From the NCBI RefSeq assembly GCF_016907545.1, contig NZ_JAFBCD010000001.1:2480001-2544000 (forward strand): a stretch of 64,000 nucleotides of DNA, read 5' to 3'. Under the pieces are notes generated by a model that saw only the letters and a program-made list of their open reading frames with translations, was not told the DNA's origin and did not search any database. Positions within the stretch are counted from its first letter, which is position 1. The number at the start of each line of letters is the position of its first letter. Both the position numbers and the translations under genes were made by a program. The DNA is from Paenarthrobacter ilicis (lineage in GTDB: Bacteria > Actinomycetota > Actinomycetes > Actinomycetales > Micrococcaceae). Positions 27,299 to 37,259 of the stretch are shown here, piece after piece.

Positions 27299-28273
27299 TT
27301 ACCGGCGGTGCACTTCCACTCTAGCACCTTGATCGTCCACAGCCAGCGTCATCACACGCCAAGCAACGTCGGGTGTGTTGGCCGCTGTGTAGGAGCGAAT
27401 GAATTCACTCGCCTCGGCTGCTTTGTCGGCGCCGTTGGACAGCACCATCACCGTTGGTCCTGCGCCGGAAACCACTGCTGCATGGCCCGCCGAACGCAGG
27501 GCAGCAATGAGATCGGCGCTGGGACGCATGGCCTGTGCACGGTAGCTCTGGTGGAGGTAGTCCTCGGTCCCCGGTAGCAGGAGGTCGGGCTGCCTGGTCA
27601 GCGCGTGGATGAGCAAGGCCGCGCGTCCTGAATTCATGGCGGCCGCATGGTGTCCCACCGACGCCGGAAGCAATCCCCGTGCAGTTTCCGTGGACAGTTC
27701 GTAATCCGGAACAGCCACCACGGGGACCACAGCACCAGAGACCTCGGCACGCGTACTGCTGTACTGCTCGCTGTCCTGCCATGACAGCGCCAGTCCGCCA
27801 AAAATCGCAGGTGCGACGTTGTCCGGATGGCCTTCGATTTCGCTGGTCAGCTGAAGAATCCAGTCAAGGCCACGCTGTGAACTTTCAGGTACAAGCGCAT
27901 TGGCAGCCGTCACGGCTGCCACTACTGCAGAGGCAGACGATCCAAGGCCACGACCATGGGGATTGACGTTGTCCGCGGTGATCCTAAGGCCCGGACGCTG
28001 GAAGCCGAGCCGTTCAAAGGCCAAATCCATGGCACGGACCACCAAGTGGGTGGCATCGCGTGGGAGCGTTTCCGCCCCCTCACCGGAGAGCTCGAACACG
28101 AGCTCTCCGGTGCCAAGGGTTTCCACCGTCAAGGTGTCGTAGATGGACAGTGCCAGGCCGAGGCTGTCGTAGCCGGGCCCCAGATTGGCACTGGTACCGG
28201 GGACATTGACGGTCAGCCGCTGGCCTGCCGCGACAAGCGCACGATCAGTCGCGGTGGGCTGCGATGATTCCAC
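27299..28273 (-). CDS. thrB: Homoserine kinase
   Basis: 324 residues, GHMP kinase family. Phosphorylates homoserine with ATP. VNVPGTSANLGPGYDSLGLAL is the family entry (recognisable part PGTSANLGPG), the ATP loop HGRGLGSSASA is at 106-116, and the C-terminal motif VVSGAGPTVMVL is present. Starts at GTG 28273, two nt after the thrC stop; in-frame sequence upstream belongs to thrC in another frame. Last gene of argS-lysA-hom-thrC-thrB. Confidence 0.95.
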   Translation of the reverse strand: MESSQPTATDRALVAAGQRLTVNVPGTSANLGPGYDSLGLALSIYDTLTVETLGTGELVFELSGEGAETLPRDATHLVVRAMDLAFERLGFQRPGLRITADNVNPHGRGLGSSASAVVAAVTAANALVPESSQRGLDWILQLTSEIEGHPDNVAPAIFGGLALSWQDSEQYSSTRAEVSGAVVPVVAVPDYELSTETARGLLPASVGHHAAAMNSGRAALLIHALTRQPDLLLPGTEDYLHQSYRAQAMRPSADLIAALRSAGHAAVVSGAGPTVMVLSNGADKAAEASEFIRSYTAANTPDVAWRVMTLAVDDQGARVEVHRR

Positions 28274-28275
28274 TC

Positions 28276-29379
28276 TTAGTTTTCTTCCAGTCCCAGTTCC
28301 GCCGCGACGGTAACAACATCGTTGGACACCTTGACGGGCTGGACATCGCTGCCGTCCTCCGTACGAAGAGCCCACTGCGGGTCCTTCAAGCCGTGTCCGG
28401 TAACGGTGATGACAATGGTCTTGCCCGACGGAACTTCGCCTGCAGCATGCTTCTTGATCAGGCCTGCAACGCCGGCAGCTGATCCGGGTTCCACGAAGAC
28501 TCCCTCCTTGGAAGAGAGCCAGCGGTGGGCTGCGAGGATCTCGTCGTCGGTGACAGCTTCAATCAGTCCTCCGGACTCGTCACGTGCTGCAACAGCCGTT
28601 TCCCACGATGCGGGGTTGCCGATGCGGATGGCGGTGGCAATGGTGTCCGGTTCGGTGATCGGGTGTCCAGCCACGAAAGGCGCTGCACCGGCGGCCTGGA
28701 AGCCCCACATGGCAGGCGTCTTGGTGGACACTGCGGGAAGAGTGCCGTTGGCGGATTCGAAGGGCGCGGAGTACTCCTTGTAACCCTTCCAGTAGGCGGT
28801 GATGTTACCGGCGTTGCCGACGGGCAGCACATGGATGTCCGGGGCATCCCCCAGGGAGTCCACAACCTCGAAGGCACCGGTCTTCTGGCCCTGGATGCGT
28901 GCGGGGTTGACGGAGTTCACCAGGAACACCGGGTAGGACTCGCCCAACTTACGGGCGATGTCGAGGCAGTTGTCGAAGTTCCCGTCAACCTGCAGCAGCG
29001 TGGCGCCGTGGGCGATTGCCTGGCTCAGCTTGCCCATGGAGATTTTGCCCTCCGGAACCAGCACGGCACATTTCAGGCCGGCAGCGGTGGCGTAGGCGGC
29101 TGCAGATGCAGAGGTGTTGCCGGTTGAGGCACACACGACTGCCTGTGCACCGGCTTCCACGGCGGCGGTCATGGCCATGGTCATGCCACGGTCCTTGAAG
29201 GATCCTGTGGGGTTCATGCCCTCCACCTTGAGGTAAACCTCGGAGCCGGTGAGCTCTGAAAGCTTCTGCGCGTGTACCAGGGGTGTTCCACCCTCCCCGA
29301 GGGTGATGACCTTTGTGGCCTCCGTTACCGGCAAACGATCAGCGTATTCGCGGATTACTCCGCGCCATTGGTGAGCCAC
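28276..29379 (-). CDS. thrC: Threonine synthase
   Basis: 367 residues, PLP enzyme turning phosphohomoserine into threonine. PLP lysine Lys62 in [11 protein letters not shown]; phosphate-binding loop [15 protein letters not shown]. Short (actinobacterial/plant-like class without the SAM domain). The GTG start directly abuts the hom stop codon, so translation is coupled. Confidence 0.96.
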   Translation of the reverse strand: MAHQWRGVIREYADRLPVTEATKVITLGEGGTPLVHAQKLSELTGSEVYLKVEGMNPTGSFKDRGMTMAMTAAVEAGAQAVVCASTGNTSASAAAYATAAGLKCAVLVPEGKISMGKLSQAIAHGATLLQVDGNFDNCLDIARKLGESYPVFLVNSVNPARIQGQKTGAFEVVDSLGDAPDIHVLPVGNAGNITAYWKGYKEYSAPFESANGTLPAVSTKTPAMWGFQAAGAAPFVAGHPITEPDTIATAIRIGNPASWETAVAARDESGGLIEAVTDDEILAAHRWLSSKEGVFVEPGSAAGVAGLIKKHAAGEVPSGKTIVITVTGHGLKDPQWALRTEDGSDVQPVKVSNDVVTVAAELGLEEN

Positions 29380-30696
29380 TTAGACCCCTTCTACCCGCAG
29401 TACGGATGTCACAGAATTGATGACGTCAAGGCCCTTCACAGCCTCGACGGTTGCTGCGAGTGCAGCTTCGGATGCACGGTGCGTGACGATTTTCAGTTCC
29501 GCGGTTTGGCCGTGGGCCCCGGAATCGCGGTGGATCGTCTGGCGCATGATCTCGATCGATACGCCGTTCTCCGCGAAGATGTGGGCAATCCGGGCCAGTA
29601 CCCCGGCTTGGTCAGCTACATCGAGGCCAATGTAGTAACTCGTGGTGGAAGCGGCGACAGGGAGTGCCGGAACATGCCCGGTGGTGGTTTCCGTGCGGCC
29701 CGGTCCCCCGAGCACCAACCGGCGGGCGGCAGACACGAGGTCGCCAAGGACTGCAGAGGCGGTGGGGGTTCCGCCCGCTCCCTGCCCATAGAACATGAGT
29801 TCGCCGGCGTTTTCGGCCTCGATGAAGACCGCATTGAAGGCGCCCCGGACTGCGGCCAAGGGGTGTTCGCGCGGAAGAAGCGTGGGGTGGACGCGCACGG
29901 AGATACCGCCGCCGTTGTCCTCGGAATCGATCTTCTCGGCAATGGCCAGAAGCTTGATGACAAAGCCGGCTTCCTTGGCCGATGCGATATCGGCGGCGCT
30001 GACCTTGGTGATGCCTTCGCAGAAAACGTCATCCAAGGAGAACCGCGTGTGGAACGACAATGAGGCCAAAATGGCGGCCTTCGCCGCGGCATCGTGGCCT
30101 TCCACATCGGCAGTGGGGTCCGCTTCGGCGTAGCCGAGCCGCTGTGCTTCAGCCAAGGCATCGGAAAACTGGGCGCCGGTGGTGTCCATCTGGTCAAGGA
30201 TGAAGTTGGTGGTGCCGTTGACGATTCCCAGAACGCGGGTGATGCGGTCACCGGAGAGGCTGTCACGGATGGGTCGGAGGATGGGGATCGCGCCTGCTAC
30301 CGCTGCCTCGTAGGAAAGCTGCACACCGGCTTTGTCGGCCTCTTCGTACAGAGTGGGGCCGTCCTGGGCCAGCAGTGCCTTGTTTCCGGTCACCACGCAG
30401 GCTCCGTTTTGGATGGCCGTGAGGATCAGGGACCGCGCGGGTTCGATCCCGCCCATGAGCTCAATCACCAGGTCCGCGTCCTTGACCAGCGTGTCGGCGT
30501 CGGTGGTGAAAAGCTCGCGGGGCAGTTCCACGTCACGCTGGCTGTCGACGTTGCGCACAGCAATCCCGGAGAGTTCCAGCCGCGCTCCGCTGCGGGCTGC
30601 CAGGGCGTCGGCGTCGTCAATCAGAATCCGCGCAACCTGGGCCCCAACGTTGCCACAACCCAGCAGGGCCACCTTCAAGGTTCGCACTTCAGACAT
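29380..30696 (-). CDS. hom: Homoserine dehydrogenase
   Basis: 438 residues. NAD(P) site LLGCGNVGAQVA at the N-terminus, catalytic domain around GIVNGTTNFIL and EADPTADVEGHDAAAK, and a C-terminal ACT domain (from about residue 355, DQAGVLARIAHIF) that gives threonine feedback in this family. Reduces aspartate semialdehyde to homoserine. Its first 8 nt overlap lysA. Confidence 0.96.
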   Translation of the reverse strand: MSEVRTLKVALLGCGNVGAQVARILIDDADALAARSGARLELSGIAVRNVDSQRDVELPRELFTTDADTLVKDADLVIELMGGIEPARSLILTAIQNGACVVTGNKALLAQDGPTLYEEADKAGVQLSYEAAVAGAIPILRPIRDSLSGDRITRVLGIVNGTTNFILDQMDTTGAQFSDALAEAQRLGYAEADPTADVEGHDAAAKAAILASLSFHTRFSLDDVFCEGITKVSAADIASAKEAGFVIKLLAIAEKIDSEDNGGGISVRVHPTLLPREHPLAAVRGAFNAVFIEAENAGELMFYGQGAGGTPTASAVLGDLVSAARRLVLGGPGRTETTTGHVPALPVAASTTSYYIGLDVADQAGVLARIAHIFAENGVSIEIMRQTIHRDSGAHGQTAELKIVTHRASEAALAATVEAVKGLDVINSVTSVLRVEGV

Positions 30697-32161
30697 TCGC
30701 CACTCCCATGTCGCGGTTCAAGAGATCTTCTTCGGTTTCCCCGCGGACAATGAGCCGGGCGGCTCCGTCGCGTACAGCGACAACGCCAGGCCTGGCCAGG
30801 TAGTTGTAATTGCTGGAGAGGGCCCAGCAGTAGGCGCCGGTACCCGGTACTGCGAGCAAATCACCGGCTGCCACGTCCGCGGGCAGATATACATCTCTAA
30901 CAACTATGTCGCCGCTCTCGCAATGTTTGCCCACTACTCGGGACAGCTGCGGAGAATCGCTAGAATCGCGGGAGGCCAAAATTGCTGAATAATCCGCGTC
31001 GTAAAGCACCGGTCGGGCGTTGTCGCTCATCCCCCCGTCCACTGACACATAGCGGCGGGGATACGTAACGTTCTGCCCCTCCGTTCCGTGGTCCGGGGCA
31101 TCGACGCGAACGGTTTTGCGGGTGCCCACCTCGTAAAGCGTGAAGGTACTGCTGCCTACGATCGCGCGGCCAGGTTCGATCGAAATCCGCGGAGACTTGA
31201 TACCAAGGGTTTCGCAGGTGGAACGCACGACGGCGGCCATCGCCTGCGCGATTTCGGCGGGGGGACGGGGGGTGTCCACCGGCGTGTAGGCAATACCGTA
31301 GCCGCCTCCGAGATCCAGTTCCGGCATCACGATGGAGTACTTGGTCTGCATGGCAGCGAGGAAGCCCAGCAGTTTCTCTGCTGCGACAGCAAAGCCATCC
31401 GGTTCGAAGATTTGCGAGCCAATGTGGCAGTGCAGCCCCAGAAGCTCAATGCCCGGGTATGAAGTCGCGGCTGCCACTGCTTCCTCGGCGGCGGACAAAC
31501 CTGCCTGGTCGGTGGAGTCCCCTGCCATGGAGAGCCCGAACTTCTGGTCTTCATGTGCCGTAGCTATGAACTCGTGCGTGTGGGCGTGCACCCCGGGTGT
31601 CAGCCGCAGCATGACCTTGGCTACCTCGCCCCGGTTGGAAGCAATGGCTGCGACGCGTTCAAGCTCATCCAGGCTGTCCACCACAATCCTGCCAAGCCCC
31701 ATGTCCAGGGCCCGGTTGATCTCGGCGTCGGACTTGTTGTTGCCGTGCAATCCGAGGTTGGCACCGTCGATGCCCGCGCGCGCAGCAACAGCGAGTTCGC
31801 CGCCGGAACATGTGTCGAGGCGGAGGCCCTCTTCGGCTACCCAGCTGGCCACGGCCGTGCACAGGAAGGACTTGCCGGCATAGTAGACGTCCACTCCCCC
31901 GCAAAGGTCGGCAAAGGCGTCGTCGAAGGCTGTTTTAAATGCTTTGGCGCGCGCGCGGAAGTCGAATTCGCTCATCACAAAAAGCGGTGTCCCAAACCGG
32001 GCTTTGAGGTCACTGACGGTCATGCCGTCAATGGTCAGTTCGCCGTCGGCATTCTTTTCGACACCTTCAGCCCAGAGCTTCGGGTGCAGGGCGTTGATGT
32101 CCGACGGGACATCCAACCATTCCGGCGCGAGCGGTGAAGCATGCTCAGTGGTTGTGCTCAT
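30689..32161 (-). CDS. lysA: Diaminopimelate decarboxylase
   Basis: 490 residues, fold-III PLP enzyme making lysine from meso-diaminopimelate. PLP lysine Lys97 in DVYYAGKSFL; GLHCHIGSQI; GGGYGIAY; CESGD at the second active-site edge. ATG at 32161 lies 4 nt after the argS stop with GGAACGGA as ribosome site; upstream in-frame sequence is argS in another frame. Confidence 0.96.
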   Translation of the reverse strand: MSTTTEHASPLAPEWLDVPSDINALHPKLWAEGVEKNADGELTIDGMTVSDLKARFGTPLFVMSEFDFRARAKAFKTAFDDAFADLCGGVDVYYAGKSFLCTAVASWVAEEGLRLDTCSGGELAVAARAGIDGANLGLHGNNKSDAEINRALDMGLGRIVVDSLDELERVAAIASNRGEVAKVMLRLTPGVHAHTHEFIATAHEDQKFGLSMAGDSTDQAGLSAAEEAVAAATSYPGIELLGLHCHIGSQIFEPDGFAVAAEKLLGFLAAMQTKYSIVMPELDLGGGYGIAYTPVDTPRPPAEIAQAMAAVVRSTCETLGIKSPRISIEPGRAIVGSSTFTLYEVGTRKTVRVDAPDHGTEGQNVTYPRRYVSVDGGMSDNARPVLYDADYSAILASRDSSDSPQLSRVVGKHCESGDIVVRDVYLPADVAAGDLLAVPGTGAYCWALSSNYNYLARPGVVAVRDGAARLIVRGETEEDLLNRDMGVANV

Positions 32162-32165
32162 CTTC

Positions 32166-33815
32166 TTACATCCGTTCCGGCGCGGAAACGCCCAGCAGTC
32201 CGAGTCCGTTGGCAAGTACCTGGCTCGTGGCGTCGTTCAGCCACAGGCGCGTGCGGTTGACGTCCTCCACGGGTTCTCCACCCAGCGGCGCCACACGGCA
32301 CACGGTGTACCAGCGGTGGTAAGCACCGGCGATGACTTCGAGGTGGCGGGCCACGCGGTGCGGCTCCCGGAGTTCCGCTGCTTTGGCAACGATTGACGGG
32401 TAGCTGCCCAGGACGGAAAGCAATTCATTTTCGGTTTCGTGATCCAGCAGGGAAGCATCGAAAACGGAACGGTCCACTCCGGCCGCAGCAGCGCCCAGTG
32501 CGGTGCTGCGGGACCGGGCGTGAGCGTACTGCACATAGAACACCGGGTTCTCGTTGGTGTTCTTCTTCAGCAGTTCAGGATCCAGCGTCAACGGGGAGTC
32601 GGCCGGGAAGCGGGCCAGCGAGTACCGGACAGCGTCCTTGCCAAGCCAGGAGATCAGGTCCTTGAGCTCGATGATGTTTCCGGCGCGCTTGGACAACTTG
32701 GCACCGTTGACCGAGACAAGCTGGCCGATCAGCACCTCGATGTTGACCTCGGGATCGTCTCCGGCGCACGCCGCGATGGCCTTCAGTCGGTTGATATATC
32801 CGTGGTGGTCTGCGCCCAACAGGTAAATCTTCTCCGTGAACCCGCGGTCCTTCTTGGAGAGGTAGTACGCGGCATCGGCCGCAAAGTACGTAGGTTCGCC
32901 GTTGGCGCGGATCATGACGCGGTCTTTGTCATCGCTGAAGTCGGTGGTCCGCAGCCAGACCGCACCGCCGTCGTCGAAAACGTGGCCCTGCTCGCGTAGA
33001 CGGGCTACGGCCGATTCGATCGCACCGGCGTCGTGCAGTTCCTTCTCGGAGAAGAAGACGTCGAACTCAACGCCGAAGTCAGCCAGCGTGGCTTTGATAT
33101 CCGCCATCTGCGCTTCGTAAGCGGCGGCACGGATTACGGGCAACGCCGCTTCATCAGTCAGTTCCCGGATCCCCGGGTGGGCCTTCAGCACTTCATCGCC
33201 GAGCTCCCGGATATATTCGCCCGGGTATCCGCCCTCAGGGACGCCACGGCCATGCAGCCGTGAAAGGACGGAGTTGGCAAAAACGTTCATCTGCGAGCCG
33301 GCGTCGTTGATGTAATACTCGGCCGTAACATCCGCTCCGGAGGCACGCAGTACACGGGCGATGGCATCGCCCAACGCGGCCCAGCGGGTGTGGCCGATGT
33401 GGAGCGGGCCGGTGGGATTCGCCGAAACAAATTCCATGTTGATCACGTGGCCTGCGAGCGCCGTGTTGGTTCCGTAGGCAGTGCCGGCCTCAACAATGGC
33501 TTTTGCCAGGGTGCCCGCCGCAGCAGCGTCCACTGTGATGTTAAGGAAGCCCGGGCCGGCAATATCCACCCTTGTGACACCCGGGATGGACTGGAGGCGC
33601 TGGCTCAGCACGCCCGCGAATTCACGCGGATTCATGCCTGCCTGCTTGGCCAGCTGGAGGGCGATGTTGGTGGCCCAATCTCCGTGGTCCCGGTTCTTGG
33701 GTCGCTCCACCCGCACCGCGTCAGGCACGGACGTTTCCGTCAACGCGATGTCACCGGCGGAGACGGCGTCTTTGAGGCAGGCGGATATGGCAGCAGAGAG
33801 TTCTTCGGGAGTCAC
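32166..33815 (-). CDS. argS: Arginyl-tRNA synthetase
   Basis: 549 residues, class I synthetase. Additional N-terminal domain (1-110), HIGH at 139-142, KLSKRAGNII as the KMSKS-like loop, and the DALR anticodon-binding domain at the C-terminus (ARSRSTALG onward). GTG start, no ribosome site, with TAGGCT 6 nt upstream: probably leaderless. It opens the lysA-hom-thrCB transcript, an order conserved in actinobacteria. Confidence 0.96.
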   Translation of the reverse strand: MTPEELSAAISACLKDAVSAGDIALTETSVPDAVRVERPKNRDHGDWATNIALQLAKQAGMNPREFAGVLSQRLQSIPGVTRVDIAGPGFLNITVDAAAAGTLAKAIVEAGTAYGTNTALAGHVINMEFVSANPTGPLHIGHTRWAALGDAIARVLRASGADVTAEYYINDAGSQMNVFANSVLSRLHGRGVPEGGYPGEYIRELGDEVLKAHPGIRELTDEAALPVIRAAAYEAQMADIKATLADFGVEFDVFFSEKELHDAGAIESAVARLREQGHVFDDGGAVWLRTTDFSDDKDRVMIRANGEPTYFAADAAYYLSKKDRGFTEKIYLLGADHHGYINRLKAIAACAGDDPEVNIEVLIGQLVSVNGAKLSKRAGNIIELKDLISWLGKDAVRYSLARFPADSPLTLDPELLKKNTNENPVFYVQYAHARSRSTALGAAAAGVDRSVFDASLLDHETENELLSVLGSYPSIVAKAAELREPHRVARHLEVIAGAYHRWYTVCRVAPLGGEPVEDVNRTRLWLNDATSQVLANGLGLLGVSAPERM

Positions 33816-33821
33816 GCATCC

Positions 33822-33827
33822 AGCCTA
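33822..33827 (-). promoter_or_regulatory. -10 element of a leaderless promoter for argS
   Basis: TAGGCT on the minus strand, 6 nt before the argS GTG. It is the only promoter candidate seen for the argS-thrB transcript. Confidence 0.5.
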
Positions 33828-33829
33828 CC

Positions 33830-34460
33830 GGGGGGCCGCAAAGTCGCGGAATTGAGGCTTGCGGATGTGGATAGCTCAATAAGCTGTAACTCCGTTTTCA
33901 GAAAGAGGACTGCACTGACATCCCTGTAGGTAAGTCCGCAATGGACACGCTGGCCCGCTGGACAGAAGGCCACGGGAGTCGCGGATGCTTTCACCCAAGT
34001 TAAAAGGCGGCGACTAACGGGCAACTTCATCTGCATGGTCACTGGAGCCCGGCAGTCAGCGGGGAGGCGGTGGGGCTTGATCACAAACAAGGGTGTCCCC
34101 CTTCCAGCGGGTAGCGAGGGCTTCGCCAAGGCCGGGCCGTTTCGCGTTGGGTACCGGTGAATCCGTGATCGACGAGGTAGCGTCCGGGTAGGAGCCGGCG
34201 GCCGGGCGTGTATCCCCCACTGGTCGGCCAGATCCTGAAAGTTGGTGGAGACACGGGCGTGGCAGATAACCAGGATTCCGGCTGAAGCGTTGAGGGGACC
34301 TTCACCGGGCAGTTTCGAGCGGGTCTCACGGGATTCTCATTCCGCGGAATGGCGCAAATTAGGTGAGCGACATTTGGGGCGGCACGGCGGCCGGTAGAGG
34401 ACCGGCTTCCGGGCGCCCATTCAGCCGAAACAGGTGTCGTAGGATCTCGACGTAAATGAG
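33830..34460 (-). pseudogene. Decayed transposase remnant (IS1182-like?)
   Basis: About 650 nt without an intact gene. Reading the minus strand across frames gives transposase-like pieces: GRRLLPGRYLVDHGFT (compare the LLPAEHLVDAGYT strand of IS1182-type transposases), followed in other frames by ADCRAPVTMQMKLPV, TWVKASATPVAFCP and GPACPLRTY (compare the ACPLR..CT cysteine motif). The order fits one such protein broken by several frameshifts. No inverted repeats were found at the edges. The family call is by eye and tentative. Confidence 0.35.
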
Positions 34461-34469
34461 AAACGGCCC

Positions 34470-34877
34470 TTGTCATTGCGGGAAGCCATTGAGTTGGAGC
34501 GCCCGGGAGTATTGTCCGCATCGCGCGAAGCGTTGCTTGACCGTCGGCGTTCCCTTCCCCGGACGAGGAAACGGCGCTCAGGCTCGCATTCATCGAGTGG
34601 TGGTCCTGCAGCGAACCTGATTTTCTTACGGGCCTACCTCACATCGGCTTCCGAGTTTGACACCACCGTTCGGTTCGTCCTGGGATGGATGTCGAAGTCG
34701 TTCCCCTGGTGTTGCGGCTGCGGTCCGACGCCCTGGGAGTCTGTTGGGGCGAATCTATGGTCAGAGTTCGAGAGAAGCGGCGATTTAGACCTGTCGGAGT
34801 TCTCGCACGCCAGCGCCTACGGCGTCTACTTCACGCACATCTACACATCTACTAAGCAGAAGCGGGCTGGTGGCTAG
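34470..34877 (+). pseudogene. Frameshifted gene of unknown family
   Basis: The open frame from a TTG at 34470 gives 135 residues, but its middle (RTRKRRSGSHSSSGG) is compositionally unlike a protein. In the frame shifted by one base, 34541-34657 reads PSPDEETALRLAFIEWWSC and SEPDFLTGLPHIGF, which looks coding. The original frame looks coding again from VRFVLGWMSKSFPWC to GVYFTHIYTS. The simplest reading is one gene with two compensating frameshifts near 34550 and 34650. Sequencing error is the alternative. Confidence 0.4.
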
Positions 34878-35060
34878 GACCGCCTCGCTAGCCGACCGTC
34901 TTGCGGGCGGTGTTGAGAGCCAAGAATCTTCGCTATGAGGCCTATTATCCCGTTACGACCTTTGCGCCCTCATGTTCCCGTGAATCAAACCTCAGGTAGA
35001 AGTTCGATCGGTAGCTAATGGTCGCGATTGATTAGCTGATGTTGAGGACAGGATCTGCTC

Positions 35061-35426
35061 ATGAGCTTCACCAACGCCCTGTGGGGTGGCATTCTAAATA
35101 GCTTTGCCTTCAATCCTGTTGACCAAGAGTGCGTCCTGGAAATATCAATTGTCGATCACTCCGGAACTACAGCCCATGCGCTGCGGTGTACTGGGGTGAC
35201 CGAGATGCGCTTCTTCAGTGACATTCCCGGGCCTTGGAGCTACGCGGAGGTCACGGAAGTCGCCGCAGCGTTCGATGAGGCTACGCGTTGCTGGCGGATA
35301 GAGTTCATGCTTTGGTCGGAAGACGCTGGCCTCGTGCTTCGCTGTAGGCACGTCTCCCTGGATGGAAGTATTTGCAAACCGAGTGAGGAAGCACTCCCCG
35401 GACCTGACCGATCTTCGTGGTCCTAA
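35061..35426 (+). CDS. Hypothetical protein (small, beta-rich, immunity-like size)
   Basis: 121 residues, not recognised. Starts at ATG 35061 with GAGGACAGGA upstream. Hydrophobic/polar alternation (VLEISIVDHSG, WRIEFMLWSEDAG, LVLRCRHVSLDG) suggests a mostly beta protein; no signal peptide or membrane helix. Codon use is less GC-rich than the flanking core genes. Single small soluble proteins of this kind in a gene-poor patch are often orphan immunity genes, but nothing here proves that. Confidence 0.6.
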   Translation: MSFTNALWGGILNSFAFNPVDQECVLEISIVDHSGTTAHALRCTGVTEMRFFSDIPGPWSYAEVTEVAAAFDEATRCWRIEFMLWSEDAGLVLRCRHVSLDGSICKPSEEALPGPDRSSWS

Positions 35427-35603
35427 CCGACCGGTAGTGGATTCTCCAACGTACGGAGGTTGCGCTATGAGCCCACGGTGCGCCCGTTAAGCGGGGAAGA
35501 ATGCCGAAGGCGGTGAGCACAAAGGCATAATGCCATCACGAGCCCCAGACGCAGACTGGAAATGTGCCGACACGGCACCAAATAGATACGGAGCACTAAC
35601 CTG

Positions 35604-36011
35604 TTGGGCGATTTTCCAGAGCGTCAGCTGCTGCCTGGCAAGACGGCCTATGAGCTTCTAGTGTGGCGGTATCGGTGCACAACGGCAGCCCTGGTCGTGC
35701 TCGCAACAACCTTTGTCTGCAGCGCGTCGGGTGTGCCGCAATCTTGGTTTACTACATCTCTGATGGTTGCAATCGGTTTAACATTGCTGCCGGCGGTCGT
35801 TCTCATCGGTAGCGTTGGAAAGCGGGAACGAGCTGAACAGCGAGCTGGCTATACAACGCAAAGATTCGGGAACAAAAAATTGGAACAGAGGGACCCTTAC
35901 CCAGGGCGCGTCATCCGGCACCCTAGCGAACCGTACCTTTCCCGGGATGAGTTCCTGAAGATAGTCAAGAACGCAAAGACTACGCCGGAACGCCTGGAAT
36001 CACGAGCCTAG
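35604..36011 (+). CDS. Hypothetical membrane protein
   Basis: 135 residues, TTG start, no clear ribosome site. Two hydrophobic helices (about 26-45 TTAALVVLATTFVCSASG, and 50-72 TSLMVAIGLTLLPAVVLIG) followed by a charged cytoplasmic tail. Not recognised. The tail contains DPYPGRVIRHPSEPYLS. Confidence 0.5.
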   Translation: MGDFPERQLLPGKTAYELLVWRYRCTTAALVVLATTFVCSASGVPQSWFTTSLMVAIGLTLLPAVVLIGSVGKRERAEQRAGYTTQRFGNKKLEQRDPYPGRVIRHPSEPYLSRDEFLKIVKNAKTTPERLESRA

Positions 36012-36178
36012 AAAGTGCAAAGTCTGAGCGCTCCGTGCACTAGGCAATAGAAGGAGTCTCGGATGAATCCGAGCACTTCAAGCGCCCGGTCAGGGATCCC
36101 CCAGAGGGACCATGGTGGCGTGCGGAGGATACGGGCTTGACCGGCACCTGAGAGGATCGACAGCGTAGCCTCGGTTGT

Positions 36179-36610
36179 ATGGGGACTTCACTTCGGCTTA
36201 AGGTATTCGGCTTGGCAGCAGTACTCACCGGATGTTCGGCTGCGCCGCCAACAATTTCCGAATCTGAATTTAGCGGAGGACTTCCGTCCGAGGCGATTAC
36301 CGCTAATCCAGGTTCCTGGGCCGAGGATCCATCGTTCCCTTCTCCTGTCCCCGTGGCCGGCTGGCTGGATGCCGGTGCAAAGTTTGCTGTCGTCCTCAGC
36401 GGCAGTTCAAGCTGTCCTGCCTTCCCGTCATCAATCGAGGTCCTCAATCCCCACCACGTTAAATTGAACCTTGCAACCCGTGGCGGGCAAGACTGTTCAG
36501 CCGATATGGCCCCGCGTACATACGTAGTCAAGACTCCCGCTGACTTAGACGTCTCCACCGAGGTCACGCTCGAATTTGGAAAAACGCGAGTTGTTTTGCC
36601 TCCACTGTGA
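36179..36610 (+). CDS. Small secreted lipoprotein
   Basis: 143 residues. Signal peptide with lipobox: LRLKVFGLAAVLTGCSAAPP, where LTGC marks the lipidated cysteine (about residue 19). The mature part has two cysteines (SSSCPAF, GGQDCSAD) that could form a disulfide, and an all-beta look (EVTLEFGKTRVVL). I recall similar short lipoproteins in Arthrobacter; function unknown. Confidence 0.7.
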   Translation: MGTSLRLKVFGLAAVLTGCSAAPPTISESEFSGGLPSEAITANPGSWAEDPSFPSPVPVAGWLDAGAKFAVVLSGSSSCPAFPSSIEVLNPHHVKLNLATRGGQDCSADMAPRTYVVKTPADLDVSTEVTLEFGKTRVVLPPL

Positions 36611-36776
36611 GTCCGCACCAATCGTTCGCCATACTCGGCACCCTGCTTTCGAGGGGCCCGCAAGAGGATCGGTAAACGGGCGCGGTCTAACCCAAAAGCC
36701 CCCGTCATGGCCGTCGTATTATTAGCGCGAGAGACCAGAAAGCATGTGCGAGAAGCGCTGGATGTGATGAACCATT

Positions 36777-37145
36777 ATGAGCACTCGAGATTCGCGGCAA
36801 TTCATGAGCGAGCTGATTGCCGATCATCCGCATCTGCGGCCGAGCTATGAGGAGCATCTAGAGAACAACGACGGGGAGCTTCTGCCGCACTTGCTGATCG
36901 CCGATATTTGCAGGTGGGTAGTCGCGGAGCAGGACTCCGACCCCTTACGGGTTCTGCAACTCTTGTCATGGTTGGAGGTTCACTTCGCGGGCGTGGGACA
37001 TGTGATGGATGCCGTTGACAACGTCATCGCGTTCTCGTTCATCGAACACCTCCCTTTGCCCTCGGAGCCAGGAGCTGGCGTTGTTCATCTTCTTGGACCA
37101 AAAATGAAAGCGTTGTACGAACAGTTTTTCTCGCAGCCACGTTAG
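36777..37145 (+). CDS. Hypothetical protein, DUF7674-like
   Basis: 122 residues, helical. Resembles the family I know as DUF7674: PHLLIADICRWVVAEQ, LLSWLEVHFAGV and DNVIAFSFIEHLP fit its pattern of a small cytoplasmic helical protein. These often occur alone or next to toxin genes, so an immunity role is possible but not shown. ATG at 36777. Confidence 0.6.
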   Translation: MSTRDSRQFMSELIADHPHLRPSYEEHLENNDGELLPHLLIADICRWVVAEQDSDPLRVLQLLSWLEVHFAGVGHVMDAVDNVIAFSFIEHLPLPSEPGAGVVHLLGPKMKALYEQFFSQPR

Positions 37146-37259
37146 AGGATCGGCAAGGGGCGCTCCTTTGGATAACCCGCGGCCGTGAGCGACGGTCTTC
37201 ATTTGAGAATTCGGCCCATGGGCAGAGCTAGGGTGGAGCGTAATGGGAAGGGGGCCGAC

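Noticed and set aside
36040-36708. 222-residue minus-strand ORF over the lipoprotein gene
   Set aside because: Composition is poor (many Arg/Ser/Pro), there is no ribosome site, and the lipoprotein with signal peptide on the plus strand is the better reading.
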